A DNA stretch of 64,000 nt. Source: an uncultured Oscillospiraceae bacterium (GTDB lineage Bacteria > Bacillota > Clostridia > Oscillospirales > Oscillospiraceae). How positions within the stretch are numbered: position 1 is the stretch's first letter; every line of letters begins with the position of its first letter. The stretch spans positions 1 to 64,000 of the forward strand of contig CAJTQP010000004.1 in the NCBI GenBank assembly GCA_910578575.1, in the 5' to 3' direction. The notes under the pieces were generated by a model, which did no database searches, was not told the origin of the DNA, and worked only from the letters and a program-made list of their open reading frames with translations. Made by a program: the position numbers and the translations under genes. Positions 48,930-57,866 of the stretch are shown here, one piece after another.

Positions 48930-49083
48930 CGGGCCGCCCTGGGGGGCGGCCCCTACATCCAACGTAGCTGCCCACAAGACATGTGGGGTTCACAGGGGAA
49001 ACACCCAACCACGTCCATTGTGAACCAAGGGGCGGTGAAACCGTCTGCGTGTCCTGGTAGGGGCCGGCGCCCTCGCCGGCCCG
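48930..49083 (+). repeat. dispersed hairpin-ended element, copy B
   Basis: Left hairpin GGGCCGCCCTGGGGGGCGGCCC, CCTACATCCAACGTAG, central ACGTCCATTGTGAACC and right hairpin GGGGCCGGCGCCCTCGCCGGCCC. It separates cls from dnaE and contributes most of the intergenic space there. Confidence 0.8.
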
Positions 49084-49154
49084 TCGTTTGTTTCTCCACC
49101 ATCCCCCAGGGGGGCGGGCAACAATGCAACAATGCGCAGACCGGGTCCCCGTCT

Positions 49155-52100
49155 CTACGACGCCGCCTTCACCACTACATTTTCCTCCCCCAACAGCTCC
49201 TCCAACTCTTGGAGGAGGGCTTCATGGAGCAGGCAGGTGGCCCCCAGCCGCCGCTGGCTGTCCGCCAGGTAGAGCACCGTGCGGCTGCCGCCGGGGAAGA
49301 GGAGGAACAGGTCCTTCACCCGCTGGAGCAGGGGCCCCTCTCCTGCCAGGCGCAGGTACAGGGTCCCCTGGCGCACCTGGGCCTGGGGCGGCGGAGCATC
49401 GGGCACCTGGCTCAGGGGGGTCACCCGGTCGCACAAGATCTGGGCGGGCTTGTCGTCCCGCAGGGAGATACGGCCCTGGCACAGCAGGGGGCTGCCCTCA
49501 TGGAGGTAGTTGCTACAGCTCTCCAGCTCGCGGGCGAACACCATCAGCTCCACAGAGCCGGTGTCGTCCTCCAGGGTCACATAGGCCATGAGGCTGTTGT
49601 TCCGGGTGGTCTTGGTCTTGGCAGAGGCCACCACCCCTGCCACCACCACCCGCGCCCCATCCTGGCGGGCGGCGTCCTCCCCTTCCAGGGATCCCAACAG
49701 CCCGCCGATGGCCACCGCCCCCTGGGCCTGGGCGCTGGAGCGGTAGGCGTCCATAGGGTGGCCGGAGAGGTACAGGCCCGTGAGCTCCTTCTCCATGGCC
49801 ATCAGCTCCTGGGAGGAGCATTCGGGGATGTCCCGCAGGCGCAGCTCCACCGGCTCGTTCTCCTCCCCCCCTAGGGAGAAGAGGTCCACCTGGCCCTCCA
49901 GGTTCTTCCGCCGGTTCCGAGCCAGGGCGTCCAAAAAGCTCTCATAAGCGTCCAGCAGCTGGGAGCGCCGCAGGCCCATGGAGTCAAAGGCCCCGGCGCG
50001 GATGAGGCTCTCCACCACCCGCTTGTTCAGGTCCTCCTCCAGCAGCCGCTGGCAGAAGTCCGGGAAGGAGCGGAAGGGGCCCTCCTGGTCCCGCTTCTCC
50101 AGCACCTTGTTGGTGAAGCCCCGGCCCACCCCCTTCAGGGCGGCCAGGCCGAAGCGGATGTCCTCCCCCGCCACAGTGAAATGGGGGCCGGACTTGTTGA
50201 TGTCCGGGGGCAGGAGGCGGATACCCATCTCCCGGCATTCCTCAATATAGATGGCGATCTTCCCCTGGGAGTCCAGCACGGAGGTGAGCAGGGCCGCCAT
50301 ATACTCCCTGGGGTAGTGGCATTTGAACCAGGCGGTCTGGTAGGCCACGATGGCGTAGCACACCGCGTGGGCCTTATTGAAGGCGTACTCGGCAAAGTCC
50401 GAGATGTCGTCGTAAATGACCTGGGCGGTCTCCACAGGGATGCCATTGGCGGCGCAGCCGGTGATGCCGCGCTCCGGGTCCCCCTGAAGGAAGGCAGTGC
50501 GCTCCCGCTCGATGTCCTTGCGCTTCTTCTTGCTCATGGCCCGGCGGACCATATCCGCCTGGCCCAAAGAGTAGCCCGCCAGGCGGCGGAAGATCTCAAT
50601 GACCTGCTCCTGGTAGACGATGCAGCCGTAGGTGGTGGAGAGGATGGGCTCCAGAGCCGGGTGCTTGTAGCTGATCATCTTGGGGTCGTGCTTGGAGGCG
50701 ATGAAGCGGGGGATGGAGTCCATGGGTCCCGGCCGGTAGAGGGCGATGATGGCGGTGATGTCCTCGATGTCCTTGGGCTTAAGCCCCACGCACACCCCGG
50801 TCATCCCCGCGGATTCCATCTGGAACACCCCGCAGGTGCGGCCCTCGGAGAGCATTCGGAAGGTCTCCGGGTCGTCGTCGGGGATGCCCTCCAGGGTGAA
50901 GTCCGGGGTGTGGGTTTTCACCAGGGCCAGGGCGTCGTCCAGGACGGTGAGGTTGCGCAGGGCCAGGAAGTCCATTTTCAACAGCCCCAGCTCTTCCAGG
51001 GTGGTCATGGTGTACTGGGTGACGATGGCCTCGTCGTTTTTCGCCAGGGGGACGTAGTGGTCCACCGGCTCCCTGGTAATCACCACCCCGGCGGCGTGGG
51101 TGGAGGCGTGGCGGGGCATCCCCTCCAGGCTCTTGGCGGTGTCGATGATCTGTTTCGCCGTGGGGTCACTTTGGTAGAGTTCCCGAAAGGGCTTGGAAAC
51201 TTGCAGGGCCTGTTCCAGGGTGATGTGCAGGGTGTCGGGCACCTGCTTGGCGATGGTGTCCACCTGGGCGTAGGGCACGTTCAGGGCCCGGCCCACGTCC
51301 CGGATGGCCCCCTTGGCGGCCATGGTGCCGAAGGTGACGATCTGGGCCACATGGTCCCCGCCGTACTTCCGGTTCACATAGTCGATGACTTCTCCCCGGC
51401 GGCGGTAGCAGAAGTCCACGTCGATATCCGGCATGGACACCCGCTCCGGGTTCAAAAAGCGCTCGAAATACAGGGCATATTTCATGGGGTCCACATCGGT
51501 GATTTTTAAGCAATAGGCCACCATGGACCCGGCGGCAGAGCCTCTCCCCGGCCCCACAGGGATGCCCTGGGCCTTGGCGTAGCCGATGAAGTCGGAGACG
51601 ATGAGGAAGTATTCCACAAAGCCCATCCGGCGGATCATGGCCATCTCATACTCCAGCTGTTTTTCATAGTCCTCACTGCCCTGGGGGTAGCGTTCCCGGA
51701 ACCCCGCCCGGCAGAGGGTTTCAAAATAGGCGTCCCCGTCGCTCTCCCCCTCCGGCAGCTTAAATTCCGGCAGGTGGTAGACCCCGAACTGGAAGTCTAC
51801 GTTACACAATTCCGCGATCTTTGCTGTGTTCTCCACCGCTTCCGGGAAGTCAGGGTAGAGGGCGGCCATCTCCTCCTCAGACTTGATGTAAAACTCCTGG
51901 GTCTCGAAGCGCATCCGGCCAGGGTCGTCCACGCTGCGGCCAGTCTGGATGCACAGGAGCACGTCCTGGGTGGCGGAGTCCTCCCGCGTGAGGTAGTGGG
52001 CGTCGTTGGTGACCACCAGGGGGATGCCGGTCTCCCGGTGGAGCCGGGCCAGCTCCCCGGCCACCTGGCGCTGCTGGGGGATGCCGTGGTCTTGCAGCTC

Positions 52101-52616
52101 CAGATAATAGCCGTTGGGGCCAAACAGCGCCTGCATAGACTGGGCGTGCTCCTTGGCCCCCTCGTAATCCCCCGCCATCAAAAGCCGGGGGAGTTGGCCT
52201 GCCAGGCAGGCGGAGAGGGCGATGAGGCCCTCATGGTACTGCTCCAGAAGCTCCAGGTCGATGCGGGGCTTTCCGTAAAAGCCCTCGGTGAAGCCCCGGC
52301 TCACCAGGGCGGAGAGGTTCCGGTAGCCGGTCTCATTGCGGCACAGCAGGACCAGGTGGTAGGGCTTGTCGTCCAGCTCGTGGACCTTGTCAAAACGGGT
52401 TCGGGGGGCCACGTAGACCTCGCAGCCGATGATGGGCTTGACCCCGGCGGCCTGGGCGGCCTTATAGAAGTCCACCGCCCCGTACATCACCCCGTGGTCG
52501 GTGACAGCCACGGCGGTCTGCCCCAGGTCCTTCACCCGCTGCACCAGGCCCTCCAAACGGCAGGCCCCGTCCAGGAGGCTGTATTCCGAGTGGACGTGAA
52601 GGTGGACAAAGGCCAT
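49155..52616 (-). CDS. dnaE: DNA polymerase III subunit alpha DnaE
   Basis: 1153 residues. N-terminal PHP domain HVHSEYSLLDGACRLEGLVQRVKDLGQTAVAVTDHGVMYGAVDFY, polymerase active site PDIDVDFCYRRRGEVIDYV with catalytic Asp residues, helix-hairpin-helix and C-terminal OB region (PVELRLRDIPECSSQELMAMEKELTGLYLSGHPMD). Firmicute DnaE extends primers handed to PolC. It starts three bases after the stop of the C_GCAxxG_C_C gene and is probably co-transcribed with it. Confidence 0.97.
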   Translation of the reverse strand: MAFVHLHVHSEYSLLDGACRLEGLVQRVKDLGQTAVAVTDHGVMYGAVDFYKAAQAAGVKPIIGCEVYVAPRTRFDKVHELDDKPYHLVLLCRNETGYRNLSALVSRGFTEGFYGKPRIDLELLEQYHEGLIALSACLAGQLPRLLMAGDYEGAKEHAQSMQALFGPNGYYLELQDHGIPQQRQVAGELARLHRETGIPLVVTNDAHYLTREDSATQDVLLCIQTGRSVDDPGRMRFETQEFYIKSEEEMAALYPDFPEAVENTAKIAELCNVDFQFGVYHLPEFKLPEGESDGDAYFETLCRAGFRERYPQGSEDYEKQLEYEMAMIRRMGFVEYFLIVSDFIGYAKAQGIPVGPGRGSAAGSMVAYCLKITDVDPMKYALYFERFLNPERVSMPDIDVDFCYRRRGEVIDYVNRKYGGDHVAQIVTFGTMAAKGAIRDVGRALNVPYAQVDTIAKQVPDTLHITLEQALQVSKPFRELYQSDPTAKQIIDTAKSLEGMPRHASTHAAGVVITREPVDHYVPLAKNDEAIVTQYTMTTLEELGLLKMDFLALRNLTVLDDALALVKTHTPDFTLEGIPDDDPETFRMLSEGRTCGVFQMESAGMTGVCVGLKPKDIEDITAIIALYRPGPMDSIPRFIASKHDPKMISYKHPALEPILSTTYGCIVYQEQVIEIFRRLAGYSLGQADMVRRAMSKKKRKDIERERTAFLQGDPERGITGCAANGIPVETAQVIYDDISDFAEYAFNKAHAVCYAIVAYQTAWFKCHYPREYMAALLTSVLDSQGKIAIYIEECREMGIRLLPPDINKSGPHFTVAGEDIRFGLAALKGVGRGFTNKVLEKRDQEGPFRSFPDFCQRLLEEDLNKRVVESLIRAGAFDSMGLRRSQLLDAYESFLDALARNRRKNLEGQVDLFSLGGEENEPVELRLRDIPECSSQELMAMEKELTGLYLSGHPMDAYRSSAQAQGAVAIGGLLGSLEGEDAARQDGARVVVAGVVASAKTKTTRNNSLMAYVTLEDDTGSVELMVFARELESCSNYLHEGSPLLCQGRISLRDDKPAQILCDRVTPLSQVPDAPPPQAQVRQGTLYLRLAGEGPLLQRVKDLFLLFPGGSRTVLYLADSQRRLGATCLLHEALLQELEELLGEENVVVKAAS

Positions 52617-52619
52617 GGC

Positions 52620-53063
52620 TCAGCCTTCCTCCTGGAGGAGTGCTTCCACCCGCTGGATGGCATTGACGATGAGGATATCACAGCGGTTGGTGAGGCCCAT
52701 CTCCTGGGCCACCGGGGTGAGTTCTGGGGAGATATCGGTTTTCAAGAGGTCGGTGCAGCGCAGGCTGCCGAAGCGCTCCTTCACCCCCTGCTGGACCTGC
52801 TTGCCCAGGCCCATGGTCCGGCGCTTGCCCCCCACGGGGTCGGCGGGGTCCACGGGATGGGTGAGGCCCAGGGTCATCACCGCTCCGCTGAGGGCGCCGC
52901 ACAGCTCCCCGGTGCCCGCCCCGGCACCGAAGCCCCCGGCCAGGTTGAAGGCGGTCTGGTCGTCCAGGCCCGTGCGGTCAGAAAAGGCCGCCAGAACAGA
53001 CTGGCAGCAGTTGAAGCCCTTGCTGTGCAGGTCCATTGCTTTCTGGTAACGTGTCAGGTCCAT
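52620..53063 (-). CDS. C_GCAxxG_C_C family protein
   Basis: 147 residues. The family motif is present: GFNCCQSVLAAF and GFGAGAGTGELCGALSGAVMTLGL, with a further Cys in RCTDLL and NRCD. Family members are redox-active or metal-binding Cys-rich proteins, often next to transporters or oxidoreductases. Start ATG 53063 is followed by DLTRYQKAMDLHSKG. Confidence 0.88.
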   Translation of the reverse strand: MDLTRYQKAMDLHSKGFNCCQSVLAAFSDRTGLDDQTAFNLAGGFGAGAGTGELCGALSGAVMTLGLTHPVDPADPVGGKRRTMGLGKQVQQGVKERFGSLRCTDLLKTDISPELTPVAQEMGLTNRCDILIVNAIQRVEALLQEEG

Positions 53064-53122
53064 AACAATTAACTCCTTTGTGTTTCTATAGTCTCTTATG
53101 GTATGTGTGGTGGATCCAGCGG

Positions 53123-53287
53123 TTAGAAAACGCCGGATAACAGAAGGGACAGCAGGCAAAAGGCCAGCGTCCCCACCGTCAGGGTGCCGGTATAATAGTC
53201 CCCCTTGACCCCTTTGATGATGGTCAGGGCCAGCATCACGAAGGATAACCCGGCACATAGGATGGTCAAAATCAGTGTGAAATACAT
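53123..53287 (-). CDS. small two-helix membrane protein
   Basis: 54 residues: MYFTLILTILCAGLSFVMLA and a second hydrophobic helix TLTVGTLAFCLLSLLLSGVF around a charged loop GVKGDYYTG. A strong AAAGGAGGGG lies just before the ATG. No family recognised. Confidence 0.7.
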   Translation of the reverse strand: MYFTLILTILCAGLSFVMLALTIIKGVKGDYYTGTLTVGTLAFCLLSLLLSGVF

Positions 53288-53344
53288 GGTTCCCCTCCTT
53301 TGTCGTCGTTTGCTCGGTGGTGGGGTGAGCCGCATCCCTGGCGT

Positions 53345-54256
53345 CTATCCCTCCGCGCCTTCCGGCGCTTCTTGGCTCAAGGCAATGAGCTTGCGCAGCC
53401 GGTGGCTCAGGGAGGACTTGGTCACCGGAGGGGTACACAGCTCCGCCAGCTGGGCCAGGGAGAGCTCCGGGTAGGTCTCCCGAAGCTGGGCGGCCTCCTG
53501 GAGCTTGGGGGAGAGGGTCTCCAGGCGCTTGCTGTCCCGGAGGGCCTGGATGGCCCGGCGCTGCTCCAGGGCGGCGTCCACGGTCTTGCCCACGTTGGCG
53601 GCCTCGCAGTTCACCCGGCGGTTCACCCCGTTGCGCAGGAGCTTTTCCGCCTTGGCGTTCATCAGGGCCATGGCGGACACCGGCGCACCGATGGCGGTGA
53701 GGAGCTCCTCGATGGTCTCGCTCTGTTTGAAATAGGTGATATAGTTGGACTTCCGGGTGGACGCCTTGGGGAGGAAGCCAAGCTCCAGCAGCAGGGCGGT
53801 GAGCTCCCGGCTGACGCTGAAGTGGGTGGTGGAAAACTCCAGGTGGTACCCCTTCTTGGGGTCGATGGCAGAACCCCCCGCCAGAAACGCCCCCCGGAGG
53901 AAGGCCAGGCGGCAGTGGGTCTCCTCCAGCAGGCCGAAGTTGATGTGGTGGGCGGGACCGGTGAGGTCGAAGGCGCAGGTGGTCCACAGCTCCCGGAGCT
54001 TGTCTGGCTGGGTGATGGTGAACACCCGCTTCCCCGGCCCCTCCCCGCCCCGGCTGTCGAAGCTTAGGCCGAAGGCCTTTTGGAAGAGCAGGGGCAGGCG
54101 CTGGGCAAAGGCGGCGGACTCGGTGATGATGCGCACCTGCCGGGGGGAGAAATGATTGCAAAAGAGCAGGATGCCGCAGGCCTCCGCCTGGGCGCAGCAG
54201 GTCCGGGCCAGCTTGGTCCGGCACAGCTCAGCTTTCGTGTCGCCAGCAAAGGACAT
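53345..54256 (-). CDS. whiA: DNA-binding protein WhiA
   Basis: 303 residues: LAGLIDADG-like homing-endonuclease fold in the N-terminal half (CRLAFLRGAFLAGGSAIDPKKGYHLEF), then a C-terminal helix-turn-helix (LPELSLAQLAELCTPPVTKSSLSHRLRKLIALSQ). WhiA is a conserved Gram-positive regulator tied to cell division or sporulation. The chosen ATG 54256 gives MSFAGDTKAELC, the family start, with AGAGGAGG eight bases upstream; the frame extends 11 codons further without a better site. Confidence 0.95.
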   Translation of the reverse strand: MSFAGDTKAELCRTKLARTCCAQAEACGILLFCNHFSPRQVRIITESAAFAQRLPLLFQKAFGLSFDSRGGEGPGKRVFTITQPDKLRELWTTCAFDLTGPAHHINFGLLEETHCRLAFLRGAFLAGGSAIDPKKGYHLEFSTTHFSVSRELTALLLELGFLPKASTRKSNYITYFKQSETIEELLTAIGAPVSAMALMNAKAEKLLRNGVNRRVNCEAANVGKTVDAALEQRRAIQALRDSKRLETLSPKLQEAAQLRETYPELSLAQLAELCTPPVTKSSLSHRLRKLIALSQEAPEGAEG

Positions 54257-54299
54257 GGGGGCGGCCTCCTCTTTCATCCGTACTTGCATGTTTGACGCC

Positions 54300-55163
54300 T
54301 TACCTTCCCATATCCCGGTGGAGCTCCTCCACCCGGTAGCCTTTTTGGCGGATATACTCCGTCAGGGCGTGGGCCACGGCCACGGAGCGGTGGTGGCCGC
54401 CGGTGCAGCCGATGGCGATCACCAGGGAGGACTTCCCCTCCTCCACGTACTGGGGCAGGAGGAAGGAGAGCATCTCCTCCAAGTGGCGCAGGAAGGTGTT
54501 GGTCTGCTGATAGCCAAAGAGGAAGCTGCGCACCGCCTCCTCCAGGCCGGTGCACTCCCGCAGTTCCGCGATATAGAAGGGGTTGGGCAGGAAGCGCACG
54601 TCAAAGACCAGGTCGGCGTCCATGGGGATGCCGAACTTGAAGCCGAAGGAGGTCACGGACACGGTCATGGTCTCGTCCAGGGAGCCCATGCCGAAGAGCC
54701 GCAACAGCTCCCCCCGGAACTTGGACAGGTTCAGCCCTGTGGAGTTCAGGATGTGGCTGGCCCGGCGGCGCACCGGCTCCAGGGCCACCCGCTCCAACTG
54801 CACCGCCTCTGGCAGGGAATAGCCCTGGCGGGTGAGGGGGTGGGTGTGGCGGGTCTCCTTATAGCGGCTGATGATGACCTCGTCGGCGGCCTCCACAAAG
54901 AGCAGGCGGTAGCGCAGGGCCATGTTCTCCAGCTCGTCCAGGGCCTGGAAGAGCTCGTCGAAGGTCTGGCCCCCCCGGATGTCCGTCACCAGGGCCACCC
55001 GGCTGTACTTCCCTGTTCCGGCCCCGGCCATACAGATGCCGGCGAAGGAGGTGATCAGGGCCACGGGGAGGTTATCCACACAGTAAAAGCCCAAATCTTC
55101 CAAAAACGCGGCGGCGGAGCTCTTGCCCGCCCCGGACTGGCCGGAGATGATGATAAATTCCAT
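54300..55163 (-). CDS. rapZ: RNase adapter protein RapZ
   Basis: 287 residues. Walker A GQSGAGKS (8-15) and the C-terminal ATP-binding region GCTGGHHRSVAVAHALTEYIR fit the family. RapZ binds UDP/nucleotide ligands and in Gram-negatives tunes GlmZ decay; its Firmicute role is less clear. It is upstream of whiA by 43 bases, with no yvcK/gluconeogenesis factor between, unlike the usual rapZ-yvcK-whiA order. Confidence 0.95.
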   Translation of the reverse strand: MEFIIISGQSGAGKSSAAAFLEDLGFYCVDNLPVALITSFAGICMAGAGTGKYSRVALVTDIRGGQTFDELFQALDELENMALRYRLLFVEAADEVIISRYKETRHTHPLTRQGYSLPEAVQLERVALEPVRRRASHILNSTGLNLSKFRGELLRLFGMGSLDETMTVSVTSFGFKFGIPMDADLVFDVRFLPNPFYIAELRECTGLEEAVRSFLFGYQQTNTFLRHLEEMLSFLLPQYVEEGKSSLVIAIGCTGGHHRSVAVAHALTEYIRQKGYRVEELHRDMGR

Positions 55164-55315
55164 AGTGACCTCCCTGGCGGTGGGTTTTTTCTAAGATACT
55201 CTAGTATAGCAAAAAAGTGGGATTTCTGCAAGAGGGCGGCGCCTGTCTTGCCGCCGGGTCCTATCTGTGTTACACTATACCCAGAAATCCATCAAACATC
55301 ACAGGAGGGATGGGA

Positions 55316-55516
55316 ATGCGACTTTGTATCCGCTGCGGCACGGAAATGCGGGTGGGCTGCGCCCTGAAGATCGAGGGTGGGGCCAACGAGCTCCAGATCT
55401 GCAAGGAGGAGGGCGCCTGGTTCGGCGGACGCATTGGCCGGCCCAAGGTGGCCATCTGCCCCAAGTGCGGGGAAATCTCGATATACGCCGAGGAGGAGCA
55501 GTTGAAGGAGCTGTGA
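55316..55516 (+). CDS. zinc-ribbon hypothetical protein
   Basis: 66 residues with two CxxC knuckles: CIRCGTEM near the start and CPKCGEIS near the end, a potential zinc-binding ribbon. GGANELQIC..GAWFGGRIGRPKVAICPKCG is typical of clostridial nucleic-acid-binding ribbon proteins. ATG 55316 is seven bases from AGGAGG; the ATG at 55310 abuts that site. Confidence 0.75.
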   Translation: MRLCIRCGTEMRVGCALKIEGGANELQICKEEGAWFGGRIGRPKVAICPKCGEISIYAEEEQLKEL

Positions 55517-55597
55517 GCAGGGCGAAAAAAGCGGGGGATTCCAGCTTGACCTGCCGGGAAAACTGTAGTACAATCGCAATACAAGGAGGCGACAAAC

Positions 55598-55891
55598 ATG
55601 TCAATGGATGCAACATTGCAAGTGCGTATGGACGGTCAGGTCAAGGCCAATGTGGAGGAGCTTTACCGCAGCTTAGGCACCTCCTTTGCCGAGGCCGTGC
55701 GCATCTTTGCGCAACAGAGCCTCTTAGCCGGTGGAATGCCCTTCCAGCCTACCCTTAAGCCCTGGGAAGCCATGCAGGCGGAAGAATTAGACCGCAAGCT
55801 CTCCGCCAGCGAGGCGGATATCCAGGCCGGGCGGCTGTATTCCCAGGAGGCGGTGGACGCCAGGATGGGGGAGAAATTCCACCATGGGTGA
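55598..55891 (+). CDS. RelB/DinJ-family antitoxin
   Basis: 97 residues. The N-terminal ribbon-helix-helix MDATLQVRMDGQVKANVEELYRSLGTSFAEAVRIFAQQSLLAGGMPF is RelB/DinJ-like and should bind DNA and neutralise a RelE/YafQ-type toxin through its C-terminal part. The adjacent toxin frame is only 29 residues long, so this is an orphan antitoxin or a relic of a lost pair. Confidence 0.88.
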   Translation: MSMDATLQVRMDGQVKANVEELYRSLGTSFAEAVRIFAQQSLLAGGMPFQPTLKPWEAMQAEELDRKLSASEADIQAGRLYSQEAVDARMGEKFHHG

Positions 55892-55973
55892 CGAATGCTA
55901 TCAAATCGTTTATACCGAATCGGCGGTGCGGGACTTGGAGGAAAAGGTAGATGCGTTCTCTAACGATCATTAG
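55884..55973 (+). pseudogene. truncated RelE/YafQ-type toxin remnant
   Basis: Starting at ATG 55884, overlapping the antitoxin stop, MGDECYQIVYTESAVRDLEE then KVDAFSNDH-stop. YQI.YTESA..DLE resembles the N-terminus of RelE/ParE toxins, but the ~60-residue catalytic part is gone. Confidence 0.75.
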
Positions 55974-56069
55974 AAGCATCGCTGGGCCCTGGCACGAAGT
56001 GCGTCCCCTTGCGCCCTGGGCCGGGTTATGGTAGGATAAGAGTATAAAGAGAGAAAGTAGGGGAGCGCC

Positions 56070-56993
56070 TTGACGGAGCAAGAGAGAATCGAACGGAAGC
56101 ATCAGGAGGACCTGCAGCGTCTACGGGGCTTTCGCCTGCTGGATGACGACTTTCTCACCAAATGCTTCGAGGGCGACACCGCCTGTATCCAGTTGGTGCT
56201 GCGCATCGTCCTGGATATCCCAGACCTGATCGTGGTGGAGGTCCGCACCCAGGTCTTTGTGGAAAATCTTATGAACCGTTCCGTGCGGTTGGATGTTCTG
56301 GCTACAGACAGCCAGGGGCGGAAGATCAACGTGGAAATCCAGCGTTCGGACAAAGGGGCCGGGAGGAAACGGGCGAGATATAACAGCAGCATGATGGACG
56401 CGAATCTGTTGCAGAAGGGCGAAGCCTTTGACCAACTGCCGGAAACTTACGTGGTGTTCATCACAGAACACGATGTCATTGGCAAGGGCCTGCCTGTGTA
56501 CCGCATTGGCCGATATATCTTCGACACCAACGAGGCCTTTGGCGACGGCTCCCACATTTTGTATGTCAACGGCGCCTATCGGGGGGATTCCCCCATCGGC
56601 AAGCTGATGCACGATTTTTCCTGTACGAATCCCGCGGATATGTATTATGATGTGTTGGCGGACAGGGTAAGATTTTTTAAGGAAAGTAAGAAGGGGGTTG
56701 CGATCATGTGTAAAGTGATAGAGGATATGCGCAGAGAAGAACGGGAAGAAGGAATGCGCGAGGGTATGGAACAGGGCATAAAGCAAGGCATGGAACAAGG
56801 CATGAAGCAAGGCATGGAGCAGGGCATGAAACAAGGCATGGAGCAAGGCATGGAGCAAGGCATGAAGCAAACCATGAAGTCCGCCGCCCTCCGTATGCTG
56901 GAGGCCGGGCGGTATGCCTTAGAGGAAATCGCCGAGATTTCCGGCCTCCCCCTGGATGAAGTAAAGGCGCTGCAAAGTTCCCTGCAAGTCTAA
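56070..56993 (+). CDS. Rpn-family putative transposase/nuclease with tandem GMEQ/GMKQ repeats
   Basis: 307 residues. RLLDDDFLTKCFEGDTACIQLVLRIVL and RSVRLDVLATDSQGRKINVEIQRSDKGAGRKRARYNSSMMDANLLQKGEAF fit the PD-(D/E)XK Rpn/DUF4351-like family. C-terminally about eleven 4-residue repeats GM(E/K)Q and GIKQ form a tandem array around residues 235-270, followed by an HTH-like ALEEIAEISGLPLDEVKAL. Start is TTG with AGGGGAG nearby. Domain order resembles the Rpn protein at 32887. Confidence 0.82.
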   Translation: MTEQERIERKHQEDLQRLRGFRLLDDDFLTKCFEGDTACIQLVLRIVLDIPDLIVVEVRTQVFVENLMNRSVRLDVLATDSQGRKINVEIQRSDKGAGRKRARYNSSMMDANLLQKGEAFDQLPETYVVFITEHDVIGKGLPVYRIGRYIFDTNEAFGDGSHILYVNGAYRGDSPIGKLMHDFSCTNPADMYYDVLADRVRFFKESKKGVAIMCKVIEDMRREEREEGMREGMEQGIKQGMEQGMKQGMEQGMKQGMEQGMEQGMKQTMKSAALRMLEAGRYALEEIAEISGLPLDEVKALQSSLQV

Positions 56994-57004
56994 CTCAACC
57001 ACAG

Positions 57005-57042
57005 CAAACCGGCGCGAAGCAATCCGCTTCGCGCCGGTTTTT
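57005..57042. terminator. bidirectional terminator
   Basis: AAACCGGCGCGAAGC / GCTTCGCGCCGGTTT, loop AATCC, then TTT; serves the Rpn-family gene and the convergent membrane-protein gene. Confidence 0.9.
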
Positions 57043-57052
57043 TGTCTGTCCC

Positions 57053-57469
57053 CTACATCCTCCTCTGATGATACGCCATCAGCCCCAGCTCCAAAACCGT
57101 CTTCCCGGTGAACACCCCCACCGCCGCCAGGGTAAACCACAGGGGCCCGTCGGTGAGGATACACAGCCAGGCCGCCGCCATGGCCAGCCATTGCAGCACC
57201 AAGCCCGACTGGGCCTGGGCCCGGAAGCGGATGGCCTGGTTGCGCTCGTCGTTGGCCTCGATCTCCGCCTGGCGCATCTCCTGGGGATTTTTCTCCTCAA
57301 AGCGGCCCAGGGCAAAGCGCCCCACCCCCAGGCCCACCATGCCGCTGCCCAGGCCGATCAAAATCCCGTCCAGGGGCTGGGTCAGGTTGCTTCGCAGGCA
57401 CAAAATCAGGGCCAAAAGGGCAATGCCGCACAGCCCCAGGAGCAAGTACAGCTTGGTTTTCGTTCTCAT
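57053..57469 (-). CDS. membrane protein, hypothetical
   Basis: 138 residues: two N-terminal hydrophobic helices (KLYLLLGLCGIALLALILC, IGLGSGMVGLGVGRFALG), a charged loop EEKNPQEMRQAEIEANDERNQAIRFRAQAQS, then two more helices. It overlaps the XRE gene by ATGA and forms a regulator-membrane-protein pair that is common in Firmicutes. Function unknown; the loop resembles DUF2178-type proteins. Confidence 0.75.
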   Translation of the reverse strand: MRTKTKLYLLLGLCGIALLALILCLRSNLTQPLDGILIGLGSGMVGLGVGRFALGRFEEKNPQEMRQAEIEANDERNQAIRFRAQAQSGLVLQWLAMAAAWLCILTDGPLWFTLAAVGVFTGKTVLELGLMAYHQRRM

Positions 57470-57669
57470 GGTAGGTCCTCCTCATAGATAAAAATGTCCT
57501 CGATGCGCAGTTCAAAATACCGGGCCAGCTTGAAGGCCAGGAGGATGGAGGGGTTATAGCGCCCCTTCTCCAAGGAACTGATGGTCTGGCGGGTGACCTC
57601 CAGGGCCGCGGCCAGGGCCTCCTGGGTGACGCCCCGCTCTTTGCGGATGGCTTCCAAACGATTCTTCAC
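57466..57669 (-). CDS. XRE-family regulator
   Basis: 67 residues, essentially one HTH_3: NRLEAIRKERGVTQEALAAALEVTRQTISSLEKGRYNPSILLAFKLARYFELRIEDIFIYEE. The start GTG 57669 has GGGAGG six bases away. It is coupled to the membrane protein behind it. Confidence 0.87.
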   Translation of the reverse strand: MKNRLEAIRKERGVTQEALAAALEVTRQTISSLEKGRYNPSILLAFKLARYFELRIEDIFIYEEDLP

Positions 57670-57709
57670 AGCGCCGCCTCCCTTGATGGAAAGTTTACTT
57701 AACATCCTT

Positions 57710-57738
57710 AGGATACCACACCGCCCCCAAAATGTCAA
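57710..57738 (-). promoter_or_regulatory. promoter of the XRE-membrane protein operon
   Basis: Minus strand TTGACA (57733-57738), 17-base spacer and TATCCT (57710-57715). Confidence 0.75.
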
Positions 57739-57799
57739 GTTTGCTTTCCGTTTTGGGGCAAAAAATTTCCCCCTCTTGGCCTGGGGGCACGTACATAGG

Positions 57800-57835
57800 A
57801 CACAAGGGCCGGCGTTCCCTGCCGGCCCTTGTCTT
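57800..57835. terminator. hairpin terminator
   Basis: ACAAGGGCCGGC / GCCGGCCCTTGT with GTTCCCT loop, followed by CTTTTC. It may end the plus side or the minus-strand gene at 57867. Confidence 0.65.
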
Positions 57836-57866
57836 TTCTCCAACTTGTTAGGAGGTGGGCACCCGC

